A stretch of 64,000 bases of DNA from Antilocapra americana (GCA_007570785.1 ML662449.1:10192009-10256008); one strand, 5' to 3'; positions 44,853 to 57,039 are shown, counted from the stretch's first letter. Translations and numbers: made by a program. The notes: generated from the letters alone by a model not told the origin.

Positions 44853-45089
44853 CAAACCAGAGCTGCAAGGAGATCAAACCAGTCAATCCTAAAGGAAATC
44901 AATCCTGAATATTCATTGGAAGGACTGATGCTGAAGCTGAAGCTCCAATACTTTGGCCACCTGATGCGAAGAACTGACTCATTGGAAAAGACCCTGATGC
45001 TGGGAAAGATTGAAGGCAGAAGGAAAAGGGGACAACAGAGGATGAGATGGTTGGATGGCATCACATGATTGAGCTACTGAACTGAACTG
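44853..45089 (+). mobile_element. Short BovB 3' end with target-site duplication
   Basis: BovB 3' region from 'agctgcaaggagatcaaacc' with an internal deletion: 'ttggatggcatcac' jumps to 'atgattgagctactgaactg', skipping about 90 bp of consensus. Flanked by 'attggagtt' at 44,844-44,852 and 45,090-45,098. Confidence 0.9.
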
Positions 45090-45098
45090 ATTGGAGTT

Positions 45099-45865
45099 GA
45101 TTGTCCCATTTTCCCTATTACCAGCTAGACAACCACATGGCTACCTTTCTCTTTGTTTCCATAACCAACAAAGGTGAAAATACTACCAGATGGAAAAGTA
45201 TACAATTTAGTCAATGACAAAGGCCAAACATTCCGGTGGCATGTCTTTTGCAGGGCATGTGGAGAGAGCCTGCAACTAGACATTCTGGGTGAGAACATTT
45301 TAGCCCCCTTCTTCTTACCTCAAGATACTACTTAAAGACTACAGTCTCTGAGTCACTCTTCTAGAGAGAGGATATATTATGAAGTCGTGACTATATCTCA
45401 CAGGTGCCTCAAGATATTATAGAATGTTGTTACTCCACCAGCTGTCAATTATGTAAACATAACACAATTACATCAGTGATGAAGAAAGAATAATGCCATG
45501 TACCACTGACAGCAAAACCTTCCACCTAACAGGTGACTTTATTTCTGGTGACATTGACATTCAGGTTCACTGTTTTCCTGCCCTCAGAACAAGACCTCTG
45601 ACACTGCAGACTCTGTATTGCAAAAAGTCCTCCACACACACAAGGATGAGTTAACACACTCTTTCCTGAGATAAAACAACTCAAAATGTGTAAGCCTTGC
45701 TGAAGAAAATCCCACAGCCATGAACAAAACCCTGCCCTTGGGTCTCCAATTCTATTTATGGTCTTGACACTGGCCAGTAAGCTTTACATTTCTCCTCAGC
45801 TCCCTCTCCCATTTTCTATTGTGATATTAACATTTAACCTTCTCAAGTCTTTCCCTTTCTGCTAC
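45099..45865. other. No recognisable gene or repeat
   Basis: No repeat recognised in about 770 bp. No supported reading frame. Confidence 0.5.
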
Positions 45866-45869
45866 CCTT

Positions 45870-45958
45870 AGGGTGACCAATCTTCCTGGTGTGTCCAGGA
45901 CTAAGAGGGTTCCCTGGGGCCAGGAGTGGGACTTTCAATGCAAAAACCTGGTTACCCT
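45870..45958 (+). mobile_element. Possible short nonautonomous DNA transposon
   Basis: About 85 bp bounded by an imperfect terminal inverted repeat: 'agggtgaccaat' at the left, 'ggttaccct' at the right. The inner sequence 'gtgtccaggactaagagggt' and 'gtgggactttcaatgcaaaa' resembles small mammalian hAT-like elements. No clear 8-bp target duplication remains. Confidence 0.4.
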
Positions 45959-46229
45959 CCTAATCCCTCACTCATCATCAAGTGACTACTCCATATCTCA
46001 AAAAAGAAAATTAATTTTACCAACTGTGAACTGCCCCAAGTTTTTCCTCCACCACCTTCTACATATATGTGGGCATGTATCTGTAGCCTTCCCTTGCCTT
46101 CAGTTTTAGGAGCTAGCATATCCCACTGCTGATTCAGAGCCCGATCTCCCACCTTGCTGATAGGTGTCCCCAATATTTAACACTTCTCTGCTCCAATTTC
46201 AACATTCCCTCCTCTTTCCCCTCATTATG

Positions 46230-46780
46230 CAAATACGCCCAAGCTTTCCCCATCTTCAAAATCAGATATCCTTCCCCCATTGTGTTCCCCTTTATTGACA
46301 GCCCTACATCTAGCCTTTCCTTCATGATAAACTTCTTGAAAGAAATCCAGAATGATTTTATCTACTTTAATGGCTCATCCCAAATTTTTATCTCCAGCCC
46401 ACACCTGTCTACTAAAATGCTATGTCTTCATCTTCCTACAAAATATCTTATCTTGATAACCCACCAGTTTCCTAAACTCAAAATGTCTAAAACCAGGCTA
46501 TCATTCCTCTTTCTAACATGCCCCGTCTTCTAAAGTAACTGCCACAGTAAATGGAACCACAGTCTGCCCAACTTTCTAAACCAGAAACTATTCCCTTGCT
46601 TTCAACTTCTCCTTATCCTCCACCTGCATATCCATACTAGCCTCCTATCTCCTAAATATCTTATCTTATCCATTACTCTTATTCCTGGACTTCACTATTA
46701 TCACAAAAGCCTCCTTGATGGTTTCTTAGCTCCCTAGTTCTAGCCCTATCTCCCTCAGGCTATCATTTATGAGCTTGAAA
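46230..46780 (+). mobile_element. L2 LINE fragment
   Basis: 'ttcttgaaagaaatccagaa', 'actcaaaatgtctaaaacca', 'aatggaaccacagtctgccc aac', 'ctcctaaatatcttatctta' and 'tggacttcactattatcaca' follow the L2 3' region in sense. It probably continues at 48,140-48,260 beyond the inverted BovB. The coding part is too decayed for a frame. Confidence 0.65.
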
Positions 46781-47151
46781 TCTGTGAGGTCACAGATCAA
46801 ATTAATCTTACTGTGTAGGAGTAGAGAAAACCTTTGTTTTAGCCCTCTGAACACCAAACTGGCTACAGGGATGTCTCCTAGGGATTAGTTAACAATTACT
46901 AATTTGTTCATGAAAATGACACTGGCTTTGTGGCTAATTTGAACAGCAGTATAAATTAAGGTAGTCAACAAGATTGCCTGTGTTTCTTTGGAGGAATGCT
47001 ATGTGCCAATTGGCTCCAATGCACCTGTATGGAGACCTATGTCTCTGTTTTTGCAGTTTTAATCCCTATAATCTGTTTTACTCTGGCCTCTCGGGGTTAA
47101 TGGTCACTAACAAGTTGAGCTGCTACAGAAGCCACTGGTCATTTCATGCCA
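46781..47151. other. No recognisable gene or repeat
   Basis: Spacer between L2 and BovB with no supported feature. Confidence 0.5.
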
Positions 47152-48125
47152 TTCAGTTCAGTTAGTCGCTCAGCCATGTCCAACTCTTTGTGACCCCGTG
47201 AACTGCAGCATGCCAGGCTTCCCTTGCCCATCATCAACTCTCAGAACTTATCCAAACTCATGTCCATTGAGTTGGTGATGCCATCCAACCATCCCATCTT
47301 TTCTTGTCCCCTTCTCCTCCTGCCTTCAATCTTTTCCAACATCAGGGTCTTTTTCAAGGAGTCAGTTCTTTGCATCAGGTGGCCAAAGGATTGGAGTTTC
47401 AGCTTCAGCATCAATCTTTCCAATGAATATTCAGGACTGATCTCCTTGAGGATGGACTGGCTTGATCTTGCAGTCCAAGGGACTCTCAAGAGTCTTCTCC
47501 AACACCACAGTTCAAAAGCATCAGTTCTTAGGCACTCAGCTTTCTTTATAATCCAACTCTCACATCCAAACATGACTACTGGAAAAACCATAGCTTTGAC
47601 TAGATGGACCTTTGTTGGCAAAGTAATATCTCTGCTTTTTCATATGCTATGTTGGTCACAGCTTTTCTCCCAAAGAGTAAATGTCTTTTAATTTCATGAC
47701 TGCAGTCACCATCTGCAATGATTTTGGAGCCCCAAAAAATAAAGTCAGCCACTGTTTCCATTGTTTCCCCCATCTATTTTCCATGAAGTGATGGGACTGG
47801 ATGCCATGATCTGCCATGATCTTAGATTTTCTGAATGTTGAGTGTTAAGCCAACTTTTTCACTCTCCTCTTTCACTTTCATCAAGAGGCTTTTTAGTTCT
47901 TTGCTTTCTTCCATAAAGGTGGTGTTATCTGCATATCTGAGGTTATTGATATTTCTTCCTGGCAATCTTGATTCCAGCTTGTGCTTCCTCCAGCCCAGCG
48001 TTTCTCGTGATGTACTCTGCATATAAGTTAAATAAGTAGGGTGGCAATATACAGCCATGACATCCTCCTTTTCCTATTTGGAACCAGTCTGTTGTCTTCA
48101 CACCATTAACTATTACAATTTTCAA
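47152..48125 (-). mobile_element. BovB LINE with YADN active site, antisense
   Basis: BovB in reverse orientation. Its 3' end is at 47,152 ('ttcagttcagttagtcgctc'), truncated in the reverse-transcriptase region near 48,125. The catalytic motif is YADN (47,924-47,935) and the tandem duplication at 47,801-47,823 matches that in the copy at 43,388-44,224. The frame is broken, with the longest piece at 47,241-47,621. It overlaps that copy over about 840 bp, forming a large inverted repeat. Confidence 0.93.
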
Positions 48126-48139
48126 CTCATGTCCTAGGA

Positions 48140-48260
48140 TATCTCCTCCTGCTTCTCTGCTCCAGCCACACTGGCAAACTGGCCGTTTTTAGGTAAGCCT
48201 TGTATTCTCCCAACTCAGTGCCTTGACTGGAGTACCCTTCTACTCCTTTAACATTCTCAA
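48140..48260 (+). mobile_element. L2 3' end fragment
   Basis: 'ctctgctccagccacactgg', 'cagtgccttgactggagta' and 'cccttctactcctttaacat' match the L2 segment expected downstream of 46,230-46,780. This suggests one L2 split by later insertions. Confidence 0.55.
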
Positions 48261-49797
48261 ACTAGTCCATTCAGAAATCAGCAATGATACTTTTCACTTA
48301 GAAAAAGAAAAGACCCCTGAAGGGTCACATCTGCCTAGAAGCTCTGTTGCTCCTGGTACTGTTCACAATCAAAGCTCCTCCTTGTCTTGTTCTATATTCC
48401 AGGAGGGCCATCTGATGTTTCCCGGGTTCTGCAACAGCTGGTTCCCTGCTGGTTTTAGCCAAAAGAAGGTCCTGGTGATGGATGAGAGAGTGAAAGGCAA
48501 GATTCCAGACTACTTCTCCCTTTCTTATCTCCTCCATCGCTACAGCTCCACTAGACAGGCTGCCTGGGTTCCATCTTCTTCCAGGTGACTGATCCCTGCT
48601 CCCTCTGTTCCTTAGGTCTAACTGGGGAAACAGTCTTCTGAGATTGCTCAGCTCTGGTTGCCATCAAAGCCTCTTTTGTTGCCTCTGTAATCAGTTCTCT
48701 ACAGGAAATTCGTTCCCTTGTATATAACACTCAGAGTGGCTTCTGTTTTCCTGGTTGAACTTGGATATCAAAACACTTCCTGATCTCTATTCCTCCTGTC
48801 ATGAGCCCACCACAAACTCCCTCAGGGGCTCTGCTTCCTCCAGGTAACTGGTTTAACTTTTGTGTCCCCACAGTTCCTGTGTATACTGGGATGGGTTGGG
48901 ATTGTGGTTTCCTTAGCAGCTCCAACTCTGGCTGAGCTCTTGAGGGTAGAGATAATATCCTGTTAATCGGGGCACACTCTGTGTCCTGCTCACAGCTTAG
49001 CGGACATGAGGTGCTCAGGATTTCAAAACACACACATGAACATACATGCATACATGGGGCTTTTTCAGTCTTAAAAATGATTCCATGTATTATGCTAGAA
49101 ACACATGAAAATTTAAAGCAACACCCAGAATAGAATAACACAGAATTTAAGAGAAAATTAGTAAAAATATGGCTTTTCTTTTCATGCTGTGGCTTTTTTT
49201 CATGAAAGGGAAAAGCATACTAGCAGCTGGCCTCCCCTCTTCTCTTTGGAGTAAGGATACTATTTTTCAGTCAACTGGATCGTAGTTCCATTGTGGGTGG
49301 AAAAGTCACCTTTTATTTCACTGAAGCAACTTAATCAATAGCGGTATTAATTACTCTAGCAACTGCTTTGAAACAATAAGCCCTATCTGGTGGCCAGGCT
49401 GGGAAAATCAAAGGAAAGCATCTCAGGATTCTAAGAGACGGTCACAACTTTGAGAATTGAGGAATATTCCCTTAGGAGTCAGGACTCCTCTGGAAAAAGT
49501 CTGGGGTTTTTAGAGAGAGGAACTGATTATATTTGATATAATTTAAAGCAATTCCCTACTACATTTTACAGTGCAAAGTGATTTACAAAGCAGAAACAAA
49601 TTAATATCATATACAGATTGGGCAAAAGATCCATTTAAGATAAATAATAACATGATGTTCTAGACATAGAGTCAGGAGCTCCGGGTCACTGATAAGTCAG
49701 GATACTAATCAGAGTGCCTGTAAGTTCCGTTACTGATTCAGTGCCACCTCTACCTCACACCATCACCACTAGAGGAGCCTTTTCGACCTGGGTGTAG
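48261..49797. other. No recognisable gene or repeat
   Basis: 1.5 kb with frames at 48,223-48,588 (plus) and 48,731-49,141 (minus) that show no domain or similarity. An ACAC run lies near 49,028. I see no repeat. Confidence 0.45.
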
Positions 49798-50012
49798 GGC
49801 TTCCTGGTGGCTCAGTGGTAAAGAATCTGCCTGCCAATACAGGAGATGCAGGTTTGATCCCTGGGTCAGGAAGATCCCCTGGAGAAGGAAATGGCAACCC
49901 ACTCCAGTACTCTTGCCTAGGAAATCCCATGGACAGAGGAGCCTGCCAGTCTACAGTCCATGGGGTCACAAAAGAGTCGGTCACCACTAAGGGACTCAAC
50001 AACAACAACAGG
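49798..50012 (+). mobile_element. Bov-tA SINE, the last young repeat in the window
   Basis: Full sense copy from 'gggcttcctggtggctcagt' to a tail 'aacaacaacaaca'. After this element no transposon is recognisable up to the end of the window. Confidence 0.95.
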
Positions 50013-50254
50013 TATGGTGTAACAGTATGTCTCTATCTGGACTATATTATCATGGACATCTTGAATTCAGTGTACCATAAAATTCTTAACCATTAAAGTT
50101 ACTGCAGCACCCTTAACATGTCAATATTTTTACTTCAAGGAAACCAAAAAACAGACTTCTAATTGTCTCCATAAGATTGTGGAGGATGTGCAAAAAGCAT
50201 AATTTGTTCCTCCTTAACCATAACAGCAGATTTCCTATCATAAAATTTGCCTAG

Positions 50255-50540
50255 AGTTGACGTCCTGCTCTCATGGCGGTGGCTGTCTTGGCAAGGTGTG
50301 GCCCGTGTGTTGTGTCACATATTGCAGGTGCCAGCTGCAACCAAGTTACCCTTTTCTTTCTGTAATGAAGTCAGTTGAAACAGTGAAGTGCCCTAAAGTG
50401 AATCCAAGTGTGCCTGGTGTCCATAAGGTCACTCACAGCATGGTGTTAGACAATGGAGATTGCATTACTACTAACTAGGGTACCTTTGTGTTTTTAATGA
50501 TGCAATGCTAGTCTATTAGAATAAAGAAAATGCATTACAG
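50255..50540 (+). pseudogene. Possible small processed pseudogene, unidentified
   Basis: A G+C-richer island begins with an ATG in a good context ('ctctcatggcggtggctg', ATG at 50,273) and is followed by a short frame, then by a 73-codon frame to 50,478 and an 'aataaa' at 50,521. This layout resembles an mRNA copy with a frameshift. No poly-A tail or target duplication is seen and I recognise no protein. It is a weak call. Confidence 0.2.
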
Positions 50541-52070
50541 CAAATATTGAATCAGACATTGTGACACAATGACAGGTCTCAACTGCCACAGTTTACACTG
50601 ACTTCACAGAACAACACTAACCCTGAATCACAAAGAACATTTTGTATATAATTTCCAGTAAACTCCAGACTTTTACTTTAGAGGAATTTCACTTGAAACA
50701 AATGGATATGTCACATATATATATTTGCTAGGCTGAGAGTCCACCCCTTCTAATGATTGTTATAGCTCACTCCCACTTTTTGTAGTGAAGGGAGTGGATA
50801 TTGAAAGAGCTCACAATTTAATTTTTTTGCAAACAACTTCCAGAAAATTTATTTTACTTCATGTGAGATTTTGTACTCATTTATTTGGACTTTTGCATTT
50901 ATTTCTTGCTATTCTTTGTAGACGTTTTCTTCTAAAATGAAGATCCTATTAGTTTTGAAATTCTTCATGTGACAGTGAAAAAGACTTTTTCTAAAAATGA
51001 AAACCAAGTTGATGCCACCTTGATGGAAAAAATATATCAAAATTGTAAATTTTTACACACATAAATAATGTCAGCTAAAGTACCATACATTTTGCTGAAA
51101 TTTTAAAAATAATTCATCATTTCCTTTTGAAGTTTTCCTTTTGTTTTAATAAATATTGTTTCATTTAGGACAAACTAATTTTTAAATGACAAACATGAGT
51201 TGAAATATAGGGAAAAATCTATATTTACTTCATTTGAAAAGATTTTTAAAGTTTTCGTTTTAAACTTTCTATGTGGACTTGTAAAAGGACATAATATATA
51301 TTTTCCTAACTGACACATTTAGATGAATCGAGCTGAATGACTTTTAAAATTAACTTTAAAAACCTAACTTGGTAGTTACAGATGTCTTAATCTTTGGAAG
51401 TCATTACACGTTCATTTTCCTTTCAGCATTAATTACACATAATGCCCTCCACCTATCACATACTCTGGAGGAAAACTATACTTATTTACATTTTCCAATG
51501 CTTTTAAAAATAAAATAGCTTTCATTATTAACAATAAGGGCACATTTTCAATTATTAAAATCTTGGCATTTTTGAAAACTTGTCTCTGGCTATTCAGGCT
51601 AGAAAATTCTATCATAAATAAAACTGTTACATAAATTCCCCCAAATAATAGCTTAATTACTTATAAACTCTGGAAACAATTAGTTTATCATCCTTTGAAG
51701 TGAGTAAGGCAACTCACCAGGCTGAGAGCAAAACGCTTGTCATTTTTTCATGTAATGAGCTTAGTTTCTTTTTGTTATTTCAGATTCCTTGGAAAAGGAA
51801 ACTCACTGGAATATCCTTTAATGTTCAGAAGATTAAAAGTTGAATCATTCACTTCATAAATGGCCTCTGCAATAACACTCTATTAATAAAGTACCAAAAG
51901 AAATATTGAAGGTTCTGAAGATTATAACTTATGTGCTTATGGAAATCATTGAAACAGATATGCTGGTTCAAAGATAAAGTTGTGCTTGAATGACACCGAG
52001 ATTGCAAAAGATTGACGAGGACTGTCCTCGTTCTCAGCCTCATATCATCCCTCCAACAAACCACCAAACT
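50541..52070. other. AT-rich DNA without features
   Basis: Single-copy-looking AT-rich DNA. No repeats, no credible frame. Confidence 0.5.
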
Positions 52071-52074
52071 ACTA

Positions 52075-52260
52075 GAGCAGCCTCTTCACTCCCCTGTCTC
52101 CACCTCTCTCCGCTCGCTTTCTGCTTCCTCTCTTTACCTGCCTCTGTCCTTCCTACTTCCCGCTGCCTCCTCTCCCTCACCTCCATCCACACACCCCTTT
52201 CTCCCTCACTGCACCCGCCCACCCCTCCCCTCTCCTCTGCGACTCTCTTTTTCATCGTCG
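52075..52260. repeat. Pyrimidine-rich tract
   Basis: About 185 bp, almost all C and T on the plus strand with scattered A/G ('cctctctttacctgcctctg', 'ctctcctctgcgactctctt'). The composition creates long overlapping frames on both strands, none of them a gene. Such tracts often lie at promoter margins and can form unusual DNA structures. Confidence 0.8.
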
Positions 52261-52379
52261 TTCCATGTCAGGTGTTTTCATCCAGACCAAATATATCGAA
52301 AGAAGTTCTGAATACAAGTGGTTATTGTGAGACTGAAACATTCTATGTCTGAAATTACCTCTCCTCCCAAGCCCAAAAA

Positions 52380-52478
52380 ATGAGTAAGAAAGAGGGGAAA
52401 GTATCGGCAGACGACCCTGACTTCATCCTGGCAGGCTCTGATCCGCCTGAGCTGTCACCGAGCGCAGGTGGGAGGTGA
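52380..52478 (+). CDS. Short candidate ORF of 32 codons, possible first coding exon
   Basis: ATG in an A-rich context, then 32 codons rich in acidic and Ser/Pro residues (begins MSKKEGKVSADDPDFILAGS), stop at 52,476-52,478. The phrases 'gcaggtgggagg' and 'aggtgagaag' just inside or after the frame contain GT dinucleotides in splice-donor-like context, so the frame could be the end of a first exon. I do not recognise the protein. It lies at the left edge of the CpG-rich part of the transposon-free region. Confidence 0.2.
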   Translation: MSKKEGKVSADDPDFILAGSDPPELSPSAGGR

Positions 52479-53639
52479 GAAGCTTTCGGAGGCCGCCTTG
52501 TTCAAGGCCAACCGGGTGACTGGTATTGCAACCATTGCCTCAGACGGAGCGAACACCTGAGACCTCACTCTCCCTTCTGCCCTTGGCGGTCAAGGAGTAA
52601 GGTCCTCCATAATCCCATCACCTGACCCTAGGATTGTTTACGCGGCTCACCGAGAGAAACTGAGGGCCAAGGAAGGTGCATAGGTCCCAAGGGCCAGGAG
52701 GCTCCCCTTGGAACCTGTCCAGCCGGCGACGGCCCGTACCGGATCGAGGACAGCAAACTTTTTGTACTATTTTGCGTCTTAGGAGATAACATTAACATAC
52801 TTCCGATGCCGCCCCCCTACTGGAAGTCGACAGCAACTCGCCCTTCCCTCTGTCGGCGGGAATCCGACTTTAAGCGGTGCCAGCTAATCAACCTACTTTG
52901 GGGAGGCATTTTGCATATTTCATTGCCCCTCGTCGCTCCCCAGACCTGTATGTCAAGGAATAGGGAGTTGAGACATGACACATTAATGTTTTGATCAGGG
53001 GACGCTCTCTGCTCCCACGGAAAGGGAGGCAGACTGGGTGGGGCGGGCAGCTGAGAAGGAGAGGGAAGGCATTACTCCGCAGCTCCTGCGGAAATTCGTA
53101 TTCCGTGTATGTTCCTCTCGCACCTGAAATAAATCCTGCAGGCCTACCCACACAGACCCCACAGCACTTATTTATTTGCATGTCATGCTTATAATATGGT
53201 AGAAAGCAAGACAAATCTTCGAGGAGTGGAGATGAGGCTCACCTTTCAGACTCGCTTTCTTAAATAAAAAAGAATTGTCCGGCTGGGCGCCTAAGAATTT
53301 ATCTTGAGTTTGTGGTCATTATCTCTATTATATAGACCTGGCAATAAATAAATCGGGTAGTTACTACCCAACAATAAAACTGTAGTGTATGGGACACCTT
53401 ACTATTACTTTCTTAATAATCTGCCGTTTCTTTCACTTTAAATCTTCCCCGTCTTGTCTTCCAGCTTGTCTACAAGGATCTATCTTCACCCCTTGAGGTA
53501 CCAGACCGCTCGGGTTCATTTTTATATTTTGTGAACACAATAAGTTTTCCTGTCTAGACTTTCTGTTTTTCCTCTTATTTCTAGGCTACCTAATCTGCTT
53601 CCAGACAAAGGGTCGGCCAGGATCAAATGTCTTCCCCCC
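52479..53639. other. No gene; moderate GC then AT
   Basis: 52,480-53,120 has raised CpG content but is not as dense as the islands. 53,260-53,580 is AT-rich. The frames at 52,806-52,994 and 52,888-53,214 overlap on opposite strands and have no similarity to proteins. A homeodomain-type 'attaaca' and Polycomb-type GA motifs are possible but not distinctive. Confidence 0.45.
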
Positions 53640-54420
53640 CACCCGTGTCTCTATTTTAACCGCCTGGTGAGTCGACTTTAATGAAGATCGCCCCCGTCGC
53701 ACAGCCACCCAAGCAGTTTCTAGGAGAAAGGGCGCAACGCAGAGCCCGGGGCACCGACCCGGGGAAGATGTTCCGCGACCGGTCCGTGGGCACGTCCTTG
53801 GGTGCGCACGGAGTCCAAAGGCCCAACTGAAGAGACTCTGCTTGGGCCATTTCTCCCTCTCATGGCCCTCAGCCCGCTTTCTGCCCCTGTGCCTGCCCAC
53901 GCAGAGCTTTCCGAGGTGGGGGTCGCATCCCTACGACCTCTCCCGGCTCTCTCTCCGTCCGGGCACGGCGCACCACACGCGGACGAGAGCGCGAGCAGCC
54001 TGGGCCGGCCGGAGAAGTCCGTCCTCACTCCTTTGCCGGCTTCTCTGCATCCGCAGGCATTAAAACCCATCAAGGGGGTTCGGCATAGGGGCACGGACGC
54101 GGAGGTGGGCTGGGGGTGCGGACGCTCCTTTCAGGTGCCCAGACGTGCGGCTGGCTGGAGAGGATGTATGCACGCCCACCCAGCCTGGGCTCCAGCGCAG
54201 GGGGCTCGCCTCCTCTGCCAGGGCGAGGTGCGCGTCTCCCACCCCCACCCGGATCCCTAGCCCGGCCCGAGGCGCAATCTGTTCCGGGCCAGAGCCTTAC
54301 AGAGCCCCCAGGAGGATGCGCCCACCCTCCGGCTGGCCGGCGCCTTCCAAAACCATCTCCACACTCACTTTCACGCCACTGCGAAAAGTGACGCGAACGG
54401 GCAAAGCGGTCAGCAAATGA
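53640..54420. promoter_or_regulatory. CpG island A
   Basis: About 780 bp of GC-rich DNA with dense CG dinucleotides ('gaccggtccgtgggcacgtc', 'gggcacggcgcaccacacgc', 'gggccggccggagaagtccg'). Both strands carry long open frames (for example 53,802-54,260), which is a composition effect. It is probably a promoter or an unmethylated, Polycomb-type regulatory island. No TATA box or first exon is evident. Confidence 0.8.
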
Positions 54421-57030
54421 CCGCCTTATCCGCCGAGCAGGAGGAATCGGGGGAGGGGGTGTGGGAAGAGCTGGGGGTAGAAAGGGGCAAAGGGGCAGTG
54501 GTAAGCCAGCGGAAAAAAAAACAAACAGTCCTGCTTCGCTTCCCCTTTTGTCTTTATACAGCTTGTCCCAAGAAATCAACTTAAGTACCGCAAGCCCCCA
54601 CCAGGCTTGTTTTTGTTTGTTTGTGTGACTTAGATCACAAATAGAACTCGAGACCGAATTTCTGTGTGTGAAAGCGAAAAAAAAAAAAAATAGCCGCGGC
54701 TGGGCTACTGATGGTGAAGGGACGATGAACTTCTCACCTTTCTCTAACTCACAAACACAGGTCCAGGTCCTTTAAAAAAAAAAAAGATCCACGCCGCCGT
54801 GGGTGTGTGTTTCACTGTTAATTGAGTTTTGCTGGGATGATCTTTTACGACTGGAAAACAAGCGGCTGGGAAAATATTCACGTTTGGGACAGAAAACATT
54901 TTTTATTTATATCTTTGACATTTAAAAGAGCAGAATTAATTTGTCCTGTCTACATTAGCATTGAGAGAAAGTTTCAGAAATCTACCCAGGGGGAAGAGGA
55001 GGGGGCGAAAAAAGAAAAAAGAAAGCGAATAAAAGAAAGGAAAAAGAAAAGCTAGGCTTGGTTTCTCTTATTTCAGATCTGTAATCAATCATTGAAATAG
55101 GAGGCAGCAAAATTGTAAAGATTCGATAGATTAAAATGCAAATGAAAGGTAGAAAAAGAAACATTAACATGGCGATCAAAGATTTAATAACCGTAAATCA
55201 AGTTTTTTTTTCTGTTGCAGCTGCAGTTTGTGTGTGTTTATGTTTTAATCATGTTCGTTCCATAAATAAATAATATCTGAAACGAGACTAATTTTTCATT
55301 ATTTTAACCGTGGGCTATAACACTAAATATTAAAAATAGAAAATGTACAGGATGCCAGATCCCCAGCCAAATAAGAGAAAGACTTGTGTTGATTGGTTAA
55401 AATCAAGGGGTTTCATTTGTGTGTTTTGAAAATCAGAGTATTATGCTAAAAAATGCTATCTCAACTGACAAAGCCCAAAGTTTTATTTTCCCTCTAATAT
55501 TTTATGTTAACGACAAGACACCATTTATAGTAAATATATGCATGGCTGCATATCCATTTCAGTTTGAGCATTTTCAAAGAACAGAAGTGCTAGAATATTT
55601 AAATAATACAAAACATATATTATTTCAAAGTGATTTGACAGAATTCCTGGGAAATAACACTTGTTCAAAGAATATGCCTTTTAGAGAAACATCACATGGT
55701 GGTTTAACACAATTAAAACATTTTTTAGCTTTATTATTAAAGTTATTTTTCCAACTTTATTATTGAAGTTATTTTTGCCCTTTGTTTTGCTACCATTCGA
55801 TTTAAGGTTTTATGTCAAGGTGTCAAATTACCAGGACAAACTATTTTATTTAACTAGTCCTCACTTTCTTTTATGGTGAATACTTTTCATCTGGATCTTT
55901 TTATTTAAAATAGATGTATATTGTTAAGAAATTATTTCTAGAACTTTAAAAATAAACAACTGGTCTTCGTCTTTTTTGGTAGTCTTAGTAACATGGAAGA
56001 AGTCATCTTCAGAGATTGGAAACTTTTATTTTTGGTAATAAAATCTTGCAATGCTTAAAATAAGGTCTGCTTAATTTTGTCTTTGAAGGATTCACTTATC
56101 TTAATGTTTGAGATGATGAATTAAAACTGTTTCCATTTTTTCTCTTTCCACAAATTAAAATGATAGCCAAACCTGGAATACTTGTTTCCTTTCTAAAACC
56201 TTTCAGCTAAATGTGAGCTAAGTTGATGTCCACTCCCTCCATCCCAGTTACACAGCACAGTTTTCACTGTGACAGTCCAATAATGCATTTAGTTTAAAAT
56301 TACACTTGGACCTTTCCTCCTTTGTATTTTTTCATTTACTTCAGTGCAACAAGATGACTTGATTTTCTTGGGATTACATGAACTCTATTCAGTGTTACTG
56401 GGACATTTCTGCTCAACTAAATACTTGCCTTAACAGACAAATGAACTTCTTTTTATTTGCTGGAGTTTGTAGACGGTTTTAGACACAGAGAGTGCAACTG
56501 ATTTAGTTATTGTTGTTGTGAGAATCGAACAGGCACAAAAGTCATTTATCTAAAACGAAGAGATATGACTCTGTAAAAGGGAGAAGCAAGGGCAGAATCA
56601 TGGGGAATTATTTCAGTTTATAGCTCTTATTAATTAAACCGGATGTGGTTTTATTCTTTAGTACCGACCTTGTTAAATTCGCCCAGATATCTCTTCCCCT
56701 TAGCCCATTTTTTTCATTCTTTAGATAACTTGCGTCCTTGTTGATGGGGGTTGCTTTTGCTACATTATATCAGTAAAATTGCGTGCGTCTTCAGACGGTC
56801 GCATCCCGGCACCCCTCCCGGAAAAAAATAAAAGAGAAGAAAAAAATGCTTCTCCCATTCAGTTTTAGCATCTTGTTTCGTTGAAATGCGAGACAGGTAC
56901 TTGATTTAGCATTTAAGCAAAAGGTTACACAAACCGCGTTTTAAAAAGTGTTGGGATGTCCGACAGGGTCAGCCCCAGATCAGATCATTTTTTGAATGCA
57001 GACCTAAAGATAATGAGTACTTGTTGTATT
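54421..57030. other. AT-rich interval with A-runs and purine tract
   Basis: A runs at about 54,676-54,690 and 54,773-54,785, and a purine tract at about 54,988-55,055. From 55,070 to 57,030 the sequence is AT-rich and repeat-free. The 115-codon frame at 55,419-55,766 has no domain and no similarity that I recognise. Some of this may be conserved noncoding DNA (for example 55,200-55,440). Confidence 0.45.
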
Positions 57031-57039
57031 AAAGGGGAC

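Noticed and set aside
53802..54260. 152-codon frame in CpG island A (and a 169-codon frame on the opposite strand)
   Set aside because: Both strands are open because GC-rich DNA has few stops. The residues are low-complexity Pro/Ala/Arg/Ser and no domain or splice structure is evident.
55419..55766. 115-codon frame in AT-rich DNA
   Set aside because: No domain, no recognisable similarity, no splice-site or promoter context. Considered chance, though it lies in the transposon-free region.
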